Below are positions 1 through 4,773 of a stretch of 6,335 nucleotides of DNA, one piece after another. The position numbers and the translations under genes are program-made. The notes under the pieces are model-generated. The model did not search any database. It was not told the DNA's origin and saw only the letters and a program-made list of their open reading frames with translations. The first letter of the stretch is position 1. The number at the start of each line of letters is the position of its first letter. Source of the stretch: Oxalobacter formigenes (GTDB lineage Bacteria; Pseudomonadota; Gammaproteobacteria; Burkholderiales; Burkholderiaceae_D). Location of the stretch: the NCBI GenBank assembly GCA_019424645.1, contig JAHYZB010000035.1, forward strand, positions 767 to 7,101, read 5' to 3'.

Positions 1-1208
1 TTCAGTTTATCTTCCACCAGAAGCCGGATGATTTCCTGCGCGCCGTTAACGCGCGAACCTTTGGCGTTCCATGCCTCAAGCCATTTCACGCCGTTATCCC
101 GGAAAATCTGCCCGATGGAACGGTCGGTGCCGTTTTTCGAGAAGATCGACGGATCGGCCAGATTCAGGCGGTATTCATAACCCAGACGATTGTCATGTTC
201 TTCAATGCGTTTGATCTTTCTGGCGACCTCTGCCGCCCCTTCCCGGCTGCCCTGCCCGGCTTTTTCCCCCGCGCCGTACAGTTCACGCCAGAGATAAATG
301 CACCCGTCGCAATCCATCGCAAACCAGTACACGGCATACGGGGCCGAATAACCCCAGTCCATCGCTTTCCAGACCGTCCATGACGACGGGATGGGGAAAG
401 GATCGACAATGTGTTTTGACGCGTCCCAGACGCCTTCGAGAAATGACCCCACATGGATGTCCCAGTCGCCCAGTAACCATGCCTTTTTCCGGTTCGGATC
501 GGAAATCGCTTCCAGTGTCGGCAGATAATTCGGATCGTTTTTGAGCAAATGCTCGTTTTCATAAATCGACGAATGAATACGCACGCGGGGCTGCTGTCCC
601 TCTTCCCGGATGATCGTTCCGGCAGATATCTCGCCGATCTTGTAGCGTGCCTTGACGGCGCCATGCCCGACGCCGAAAGGATTGCAGGTCGCCCGGATCA
701 TGCGCGGCATACCGGGAAACGAGGAACGGCAGGTTGACAGCATGGCCTCGAAAAAGGACAGGTCTTTCCAGTTGGTCAATTCCTCGAACCCCAACCAGCA
801 ATATTCATGTCCGTGATAATTCCAGTAATCATCCTCCGTCGCCCCATAACGGAAATACAGGATTTCACCGGTCGGCCATGTCCACCGGTAGTCGGATTCG
901 TTGAATTTCGCCCCCGGAAAAATGGAATAAAACCAGCGCTTGGACTTGGCGACCACGTCGGCAAGCTGTGGATAGGTCAGGCGAAAGAGCACCCCGCGCC
1001 AGTGTTCGCCGAACCCCCTGCCGCAATACTGCGCAAACGACATCAACAGCGCATCGGTCTTGCCACCACCCCGTGTCCCTTCAAGCAGGGCCTCGAACAC
1101 CGGACAGGTCAGAAACCGGGTTTGTGATCCCGGAAGCGGCTTCCAGATGACCTTCGGTTCCTCATCGGACACATCGTCCACAATTGGATCGGTTTGATCG
1201 GAATTCAA
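1..1208 (-). CDS. terL: Phage terminase large subunit (ATPase/nuclease), C-terminus cut by window edge
   Basis: This is the packaging motor: ATP hydrolysis drives DNA through the portal and a nuclease domain cuts the concatemer. An uninterrupted frame of 402 codons runs off the window edge at position 1. Seen: Walker A GTRGGGKT at residues 44-51; Walker B-like CWLGFEEL around 137-144, with E142-E143 where DE is usual; coupling motif ATCNP at 173-177; the family-typical segment DPNYL...GDWD at 225-250; and nuclease-domain start MDWGYSAPYA at 283-292, where D284 is the likely first metal ligand. E309 and D352 (LADPS) are candidate further acidic residues. The C-terminal end is missing. The start is TTG at 1208-1206, preceded by GGAGGT with 5 bases between; an in-frame TGA lies just upstream, so no earlier start exists. 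GTG codons 10 and 13 are weaker alternatives. It is separated from the upstream gene by a terminator. Confidence 0.95.
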   Translation of the reverse strand, partial: MNSDQTDPIVDDVSDEEPKVIWKPLPGSQTRFLTCPVFEALLEGTRGGGKTDALLMSFAQYCGRGFGEHWRGVLFRLTYPQLADVVAKSKRWFYSIFPGAKFNESDYRWTWPTGEILYFRYGATEDDYWNYHGHEYCWLGFEELTNWKDLSFFEAMLSTCRSSFPGMPRMIRATCNPFGVGHGAVKARYKIGEISAGTIIREEGQQPRVRIHSSIYENEHLLKNDPNYLPTLEAISDPNRKKAWLLGDWDIHVGSFLEGVWDASKHIVDPFPIPSSWTVWKAMDWGYSAPYAVYWFAMDCDGCIYLWRELYGAGEKAGQGSREGAAEVARKIKRIEEHDNRLGYEYRLNLADPSIFSKNGTDRSIGQIFRDNGVKWLEAWNAKGSRVNGAQEIIRLLVEDKL

Positions 1209-1213
1209 TATTC

Positions 1214-1219
1214 ACCTCC
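1214..1219 (-). promoter_or_regulatory. Shine-Dalgarno site deciding the TTG start of the large terminase
   Basis: The minus strand reads GGAGGT followed by GAATA and then TTG. This near-perfect anti-16S match at ideal distance, with an in-frame stop directly before the TTG, makes the non-ATG start well supported. A GTG overlapping this site is in another frame that soon stops. Confidence 0.8.
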
Positions 1220-1278
1220 ATTCAGATACCGTACCGGTTCAGCTGTTGACCACTTTGCTGGCCGAAAACAGCCAATGG

Positions 1279-1313
1279 AAAAACGGGAAAGACCGGGTTT
1301 CCGGCCTTTCCCG
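1279..1313 (-). terminator. Intrinsic terminator between the Met-rich gene and the large terminase
   Basis: On the minus strand, arms at 1313-1301 and 1296-1284 form a 13-base-pair stem (CGGGAAAGGCCGG with CCGGTCTTTCCCG) with a four-base loop AAAC, directly followed by TTTTT at 1283-1279. One pair is a G-U wobble on the minus-strand RNA but would be an A-C mismatch on the plus strand, which fixes the direction. It lies in the 144-base gap before the large terminase, so transcripts arriving from the small terminase side should be reduced before reaching it. Confidence 0.85.
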
Positions 1314-1352
1314 CTTCATTCAACGCAAAACCGGCATCACTGGCCCACCGGT

Positions 1353-1781
1353 TCAATAACCGCCGTTACCGTTGCCACGGGACGATGCCTTACCCCGGCC
1401 AATGGCATTGACGCGTTCCTGCAAACGGGTATAGGGCGTGGAACCCTCCGGAAAAGACTGTGGTGGCGGCATGCCCGGGATACTGGCTTCCGCTTTCGGA
1501 CTCTGCATTTGCTCTTCCATCATGCCGCCCTTGTGCATCCAGTCCATGACACGGCTCATCACTTCCGGATTGCTCATCAGCTGCTGCATCGAATCCAGCG
1601 CTTCCTTGCCCATCATCTGGCCGCCCTGACTGCCCGCCATCTCGTAAGGCCTCAACATGGCGGGATCAGCCTGAGCGCCTTGCATCCTCTGGCCACGCGC
1701 CGCAATCTCGCGCAAACGGTCGATCACTGGCTGGTACTCGCTGCCGGTGCCACGGTTATCATTCATTTCATAATCACTCAT
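1353..1781 (-). CDS. Methionine-rich 142-residue phage protein of unknown function
   Basis: I do not recognise a family for this protein. It lies between the small and large terminase genes. Seen: 16 methionines in 142 residues (about 11%), concentrated at residues 42-104; a predicted helical part at 17-35 (PVIDRLREIAARGQRMQ); a Met-rich amphipathic stretch at 61-92 including MQQLMSNPEVMSRVMDWM; a proline-rich linker at 95-112; and a Gly/Asn/Ser-rich end finishing NGNGGY. There is no signal peptide or membrane segment. The LMSNPEVM segment resembles the helix pattern of STI1 repeats in co-chaperones and ubiquilins, but this is only a pattern resemblance. The ATG at 1781 is preceded by AAAGGAA at a workable distance; a second ATG at codon 6 is possible. 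Position suggests a packaging or head-assembly accessory role (inference). A terminator follows 40 bases after the stop. Confidence 0.85.
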   Translation of the reverse strand: MSDYEMNDNRGTGSEYQPVIDRLREIAARGQRMQGAQADPAMLRPYEMAGSQGGQMMGKEALDSMQQLMSNPEVMSRVMDWMHKGGMMEEQMQSPKAEASIPGMPPPQSFPEGSTPYTRLQERVNAIGRGKASSRGNGNGGY

Positions 1782-1808
1782 AAAAAATTCCTTTCATTTC
1801 AATAACAG

Positions 1809-1827
1809 GAAATCCTTAACGGATTTC
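1809..1827. repeat. Short perfect inverted repeat upstream of the Met-rich gene
   Basis: Seven-base arms GAAATCC (1809-1815) and GGATTTC (1821-1827) flank TTAAC. It lies 14 bases upstream of the ribosome binding site of the 142-residue gene. No T-run follows it in either direction, so it is not a terminator by itself; it could be an operator or leader hairpin. The role is unknown. Confidence 0.45.
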
Positions 1828-1871
1828 AAAAAACCGCCGCCCTGTTTCCGCTCTTATTTTGCGAAAACAGG
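1828..1871 (-). terminator. Possible weak intrinsic terminator after the small terminase
   Basis: On the minus strand, arms 1871-1861 and 1851-1841 form an 11-base-pair stem (one U-G wobble on this strand only, a mismatch on the other) with a nine-base loop. A T6 run follows at 1833-1828, but seven bases (GCGGCGG) separate it from the stem, which is longer than usual. It lies 40 bases after the small terminase stop. It may be a partial terminator or an RNA-stabilising hairpin at a gene boundary. Confidence 0.4.
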
Positions 1872-1911
1872 AGACAGTACCTTCATTCGTTTTCGACTGG
1901 ACCATACCCGT

Positions 1912-2493
1912 TCAGTCTGTGGACGAAATTCCTTTTTCCCATTCCATGACCGTCGGTACCGGCGGCACAAGCAAGACGCCCGATTGCAGGGTCTGGCCAT
2001 TCGATGTCATATCCATCTTGTCGGTAAACATCTTCATATGCTTGCCCAACATTTCCAGCGCACGGTTGGCCGACGCCGGCTCGAACACCATCCCTTCCAC
2101 CTCAACCGGTTCCGCCGTCCCTTCACGGGCATTTTTCACAATCGTCATGATCTTCACCGCCCGTCGTCCCATGCAGATATCCCGTAATTCGCGGAGATCC
2201 TCAATCACTTCGTCCTGGCATAATTCCGTACGTTCGGCACGCTTTTCCATGGCTTTCTCCACTGCGTCTTTCACATCCTCCTTCATCAACAGACGGCAGG
2301 CATGGGCTCGTGCACCCGCAGGCGAATAACCTGCCCGGATAGCCGCCTGCGTCGCATTCAGGTCAACCAGATATTCCGACACAAACCGTGCCTGCCTTGC
2401 CGTCATGACTGTCCCGGCACATCCCGCACGGAGTTTTCTGCCTGAACCTTTTTCAGGCGTCTTGTTCACTTCGTTTTTGTATTCTTCTTCCAA
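1912..2493 (-). CDS. terS: Phage terminase small subunit (Terminase_2 type)
   Basis: The small terminase recognises the phage packaging site and hands DNA to the large subunit, probably as a ring oligomer. Seen, counting from the chosen start: the diagnostic N-terminal DNA-binding segment MTARQARFVSEYLVDLNATQ at residues 30-49, followed by AAIRAGYSPAGARAHACRLL; then a long charged helical stretch (VKDAVEKAMEKRAERTELCQ) as in the oligomerisation region; and a tail GVLLVPPVPTVMEWE typical of these proteins. The length of 193 is normal. Three starts compete. TTG at 2493 has AAGGAG eight bases upstream and is chosen. GTG at 2469 overlaps the previous stop as GTGA, a translational-coupling arrangement, but has a poor binding site. 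ATG at 2406 begins right at the conserved domain. A 215-residue reading from a further TTG at 2559 looks too long. It overlaps the upstream gene by 28 bases, so the two are probably co-translated. Confidence 0.9.
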   Translation of the reverse strand: MEEEYKNEVNKTPEKGSGRKLRAGCAGTVMTARQARFVSEYLVDLNATQAAIRAGYSPAGARAHACRLLMKEDVKDAVEKAMEKRAERTELCQDEVIEDLRELRDICMGRRAVKIMTIVKNAREGTAEPVEVEGMVFEPASANRALEMLGKHMKMFTDKMDMTSNGQTLQSGVLLVPPVPTVMEWEKGISSTD

Positions 2494-3050
2494 TTCGTTT
2501 TCTCCTTCGCCGCTTTGGGACTGACACAGTTCCCGCGAGCCTCTTCTTTTGGCGTGCAATCCGTTTTCACCGGTTTACGCGGCCGTTTTTCCGGCTTCCT
2601 GCCAGAAGAAGGCGAGTGACCAACACACGGTTTTGTCAGGCTTGTGACAATCCTGTCTCCGTACACCCCCATTTTCCTGAAGCAATCCATTTGCCCGATC
2701 AGTGAAACGGCACATTCGAGTCCCAGCTCATCCTTCAACACCTCCACCAGGTCATCCCCCCTGATAAATCCGTTTTTCTCCAGCATTTCCTTTTCAAGGC
2801 GTTTTGCAACGGAAAGACCCACACCCCCGGCAAACTCCTGTCTGACACATTCGATCATCGGAACAATGATCTTTTCGCCGTAAAACCGGTTCATCAGGAA
2901 AACACTGTCATCAGCCTCATCCTTGTCACACGTTTGCTCCCCGGCACTCTCCGGCCTGAATTCACTCTGGCGGCAGACAAACCGGCACGACAGGGATTTA
3001 CCTGTATCTGCCCGTGACGCCGGCGGATATCGACTGCAGTTTTTTTTCAT
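2466..3050 (-). CDS. Unrecognised 194-residue protein with Cys-rich body and basic lysine-rich tail
   Basis: I do not recognise a family. Seen: ten cysteines across 194 residues, including C22-x3-C26 and single cysteines at 5, 41, 68, 113, 123, 142, 165 and 175; a probable helical core at 53-135 (e.g. KIIVPMIECVRQEF, LSVAKRLEKEMLEKNGF, GDDLVEVLKDELGLECAVSL); and a strongly basic, probably disordered tail from about 141 ending NWKKNTKTK. There is no signal peptide or membrane helix. The ATG at 3050 has AAAGGA five bases upstream, and ATG codon 53 is a weaker alternative that would remove the Cys/Arg-rich N-terminus. Its end overlaps the small terminase, and the stop TGA lies within GTGA. A nucleic-acid-binding or packaging-accessory role fits the basic tail and location, but this is inference. 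Its C-terminal part overlaps another reading frame, which may itself shape the lysine-rich composition. Confidence 0.75.
   Translation of the reverse strand: MKKNCSRYPPASRADTGKSLSCRFVCRQSEFRPESAGEQTCDKDEADDSVFLMNRFYGEKIIVPMIECVRQEFAGGVGLSVAKRLEKEMLEKNGFIRGDDLVEVLKDELGLECAVSLIGQMDCFRKMGVYGDRIVTSLTKPCVGHSPSSGRKPEKRPRKPVKTDCTPKEEARGNCVSPKAAKEKTNWKKNTKTK
2502..2507 (-). promoter_or_regulatory. Shine-Dalgarno site supporting a TTG start of the small terminase
   Basis: The minus strand reads AAGGAG, then AAAACGAA, then TTG at 2493-2491. The site lies inside the end of the upstream 194-codon gene. It is the best binding site among the candidate starts, but the GTG overlapping the upstream stop could be used instead through coupling. 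Confidence 0.55.
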
Positions 3051-3055
3051 ATATT

Positions 3056-3061
3056 TCCTTT
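3056..3061 (-). promoter_or_regulatory. Ribosome binding site of the 194-residue gene
   Basis: AAAGGA on the minus strand sits five bases before the ATG at 3050. The same TGAAAGGAA context occurs before the 142-residue gene, suggesting a shared style of initiation signal in this phage. Confidence 0.65.
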
Positions 3062-3083
3062 CACTGTTTCGTCACTTTCATTC

Positions 3084-3112
3084 CGGTCACCCGACCGACA
3101 ACACGGCCGGGT
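3084..3112 (-). promoter_or_regulatory. Leader RNA element with two mutually exclusive hairpins
   Basis: Hairpin 1 on the minus strand pairs ACCCGGCCG (3112-3104) with CGGTCGGGT (3097-3089) around the loop TGTTGT: nine pairs, one a G-U wobble, which would be an A-C mismatch on the other strand. Hairpin 2 pairs CGGTC (3097-3093) with GACCG (3088-3084) around GGGT. They share 3097-3093 and cannot form together. No T-run follows, so neither is a simple terminator. The element ends 33 bases before the ATG of the 194-residue gene. Regulation by switching is inference; it could also be an operator or chance GC-rich pairing. Confidence 0.35.
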
Positions 3113-3203
3113 CATTTCTTCTGAAGAAAAGATATTTCAGGCATTCCCGAGTCCGGCAACTCATGCTTGTGCTTTTCAGTTTCCCTGCTTTGTCGGCATT
3201 CAT
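3087..3203 (-). CDS. Doubtful 38-residue small ORF in the leader
   Basis: An ATG at 3203 opens 38 codons, beginning MNADKAGKLK and ending PAVLSVG, with a basic middle (MSCRTRECLKYLFFRR). An AAGGA lies upstream but only one base before this ATG, which is too close. The same AAGGA is ideally placed for the ATG at 3199 in another frame, which gives only seven codons. The ORF end coincides with the leader hairpins. No family is recognised. It may be chance or a leader peptide. Confidence 0.2.
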   Translation of the reverse strand: MNADKAGKLKSTSMSCRTRECLKYLFFRRNDPAVLSVG

Positions 3204-3229
3204 TTCCTTCAGACTTTTTTAAAATCCCA

Positions 3230-3241
3230 TCTATACTTATA
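3230..3241 (-). promoter_or_regulatory. Candidate -10 region for the small terminase block
   Basis: The minus strand reads TATAAGTATAGA, giving two overlapping -10-like hexamers (TATAAG and TATAGA). No good -35 hexamer lies 16-18 bases upstream. The location, after the terminator at 3378-3404 and upstream of the leader, is where a promoter is expected. Another TATACT lies at 3318-3313, also without a clear -35. Confidence 0.25.
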
Positions 3242-3377
3242 ACCCCATTTCAGACCATCTCCGGACATTTATGGCACATTTGTGACGTTTTAGACCTTAT
3301 GTGGCTATTTACAGTATAAAAAAGAGACAATTTTCAGAAATACACCTGAGAAGAGAAAAAACAGGAAAGCAATAACG

Positions 3378-3404
3378 AAAAAAGCTCCCTGAAAATGGGA
3401 GCTT
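3378..3404 (-). terminator. Intrinsic terminator downstream of the scaffold gene
   Basis: On the minus strand, AAGCTCCC (3404-3397) pairs perfectly with GGGAGCTT (3389-3382) around the seven-base loop ATTTTCA. The run of T at 3383-3378 starts within the last stem pairs and continues directly after them. The plus strand has no T-run after the stem, so it works in the minus direction. It lies 189 bases after the scaffold stop and should end the portal/scaffold transcript. Confidence 0.85.
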
Positions 3405-3592
3405 CTGGCGATAAAAAATGAAACGTGGACATCCTGATGAAGGCTCAACAACTCCGGCAACGTATGGGAAAAGCTGATCCCGGAAACAAACCCGGCAAAA
3501 TGATCCTCAGCCTCGAAGCGGTATTTTCAAATCGCCTGTACCATCAAGAAAAGCACCCTGCGGCAATAGTAAAAAACCGCCTCGAAAACCTG

Positions 3593-4720
3593 TTAAATCC
3601 CCATATCGTCCATACGTTTTTTGATACGGTCGAAATTGGACATATTCGGATTGTCGGCAACCGAACCCGTTGCAGTCGAGCGGCTGCGCAAGGGCTGCTG
3701 CCGGGAATAATCGTTTTGACGTGAAGGGACCGGCATATTTTCATACAGGAACTTCACATGATTGAACCACATGGGTGGCGCAACCGTCCGCAGGAAATTA
3801 TTCATATTGTCCGGATCGGCAAAATAATTGTATATGCGTTGCATCTTGGCCGGATGATCGGCTTCCTTCTCGAACTGCCTGAAATAATTATTACAGGAGG
3901 CTGAAATGCCATCCAGACTGCCGATCAGCGTTTCCGATTGCCATATACGCATATCATCTTCCGTCTGTGGCCGGGAATGGTACTGGGCCTCATGCTTCAT
4001 GCGTTCGGCACGTTCGTATTTGGCCAGCTTCAGGGCATGATCCATCGACAGTTCCTTCCTGTCGACGGCAGACTTAAGATCAGGAAAGTCCGAGAGGAGA
4101 TCGATGCCCGGCGCCTCGCGGCCCAGTTTTTTGCAGATCATGTCGCGTTGTACCTCAAGTATATTCAAAGCCCGTTGCAGGCTTTCCTCGTCCCCCTTGT
4201 TGACAAGCCGGCCATATTCCATCGTCTGTGCCAGATCGCGCCCATCCAGTCCCGTCATATCGATCAGTTTTTTAAAGCTGTCCATTTCAGACTGGGCTTC
4301 ACTACGTAACATTTCCGCTTCCTTGCGGGCGGAAATAATCGATTTGATCCGTTCACGCCCCCGTTCGGATTTGACGTGTTTCAGGAGTTCCATCTCTTCT
4401 TCCTCTGCCGTCTTCGGACGCAAGGAAGAGGTATCCCCTGAAAGCGGATTTGGCGGGGTATCGTTTATTGCCATGTCAGGCTCCTGCTGTGCCTGTTCCC
4501 CATCACTGTCGTCCGCGGTCAGTTTATCCAGCAATCTCCTGACTCTTGGTGAATCGGACGCCTTGGCATTCGGGTCTTCGTACCACGCGTCATTTCTGTC
4601 GTCTTCCGAATCGATGCCTTCATCATCATACGGAACATCCCCGTTCATTTCGTCACCAGACAAACCATCAAAAGAAGTGTTTTCTTCATCCGGCATATTC
4701 ATCATTTCTTTGTTTTCCAT
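3593..4720 (-). CDS. Scaffold-like head assembly protein, 375 residues
   Basis: Scaffolding proteins guide coat assembly and leave the procapsid before DNA fills it. The call rests on position directly after the portal and on architecture; no catalytic motif is expected. Seen: a very acidic, low-complexity N-terminus (residues 1-90, many D/E, N, S); a charged helical, probably coiled-coil middle (about 104-200, starting KTAEEEEMELLKHVKSERGR); the segment DLLSDFPDLKSAVD at 207-220 followed by LSMDHALKLAKYERAERM, a pattern I associate with phage scaffold-type proteins; then a polar linker with RSRS and a short C-terminal helix FDRIKKRMDDMGI (363-375), reminiscent of the basic coat-binding helix of P22-type scaffolds. 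The ATG at 4720 has AAAAGGAG five bases upstream, so the start is firm. It begins 53 bases after the portal stop, in the same operon. Unusually, no coat protein gene follows. Confidence 0.7.
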   Translation of the reverse strand: MENKEMMNMPDEENTSFDGLSGDEMNGDVPYDDEGIDSEDDRNDAWYEDPNAKASDSPRVRRLLDKLTADDSDGEQAQQEPDMAINDTPPNPLSGDTSSLRPKTAEEEEMELLKHVKSERGRERIKSIISARKEAEMLRSEAQSEMDSFKKLIDMTGLDGRDLAQTMEYGRLVNKGDEESLQRALNILEVQRDMICKKLGREAPGIDLLSDFPDLKSAVDRKELSMDHALKLAKYERAERMKHEAQYHSRPQTEDDMRIWQSETLIGSLDGISASCNNYFRQFEKEADHPAKMQRIYNYFADPDNMNNFLRTVAPPMWFNHVKFLYENMPVPSRQNDYSRQQPLRSRSTATGSVADNPNMSNFDRIKKRMDDMGI

Positions 4721-4725
4721 TCAGA

Positions 4726-4733
4726 CTCCTTTT
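4726..4733 (-). promoter_or_regulatory. Strong ribosome binding site of the scaffold-like gene
   Basis: The minus strand reads AAAAGGAG, then TCTGA, then ATG. This is among the strongest initiation signals in the window, consistent with a protein needed in many copies. Confidence 0.7.
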
Positions 4734-4773
4734 CATAAGACAGTTTTCTTTCCCACAATGGAAAAAACCGCTT

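Larger units (their letters stand above)
3051..3592 (-). other. Gene-poor regulatory interval between the scaffold gene and the small terminase block
   Basis: These 542 bases hold no convincing gene on either strand. In the direction of transcription they contain: about 190 bases after the scaffold stop with no recognised feature; a strong minus-strand terminator at 3378-3404; an AT-rich stretch at about 3205-3340 with TATA-like hexamers and short direct repeats; a doubtful 38-codon ORF; and a hairpin-forming leader ending at the ribosome binding site of the 194-residue gene. The arrangement suggests transcription stops and restarts here, making the small terminase block a separate unit. Confidence 0.6.

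Noticed and set aside
164..664. Minus-strand 166-codon ORF inside the large terminase
   Set aside because: It is an out-of-frame shadow; the true terminase frame is continuous through this region and carries the expected motifs.
1349..1362. Small inverted repeat CGGTT-CAAT-AACCG over the stop of the Met-rich gene
   Set aside because: The stem is only five pairs with no T-run, and most of it is coding sequence for the Gly/Asn end.
1194..1805. Plus-strand 203-codon ORF rich in His, Arg and Leu
   Set aside because: It is opposite the Met-rich gene and crosses the minus-strand terminator. Met codons on the other strand give the His-rich appearance, and there is no ribosome site or recognisable domain.
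3291..3320. Plus-strand promoter-like pair TAGACC - 18 bases - TATAAA
   Set aside because: The -35 is poor and no plus-strand gene or terminated small RNA follows; AT-rich DNA gives such matches easily.
3404..3545. Minus-strand frame running through the terminator with a hydrophobic, membrane-like sequence
   Set aside because: There is no ATG, the hydrophobicity comes from T-rich intergenic DNA, and the frame covers a strong terminator hairpin.
3425..3724. Plus-strand 99-codon ORF starting in the gene-poor interval
   Set aside because: Its start has no ribosome binding site, the last 130 or so bases are antisense to the scaffold gene end, and no family is recognised. All other genes are on the minus strand.
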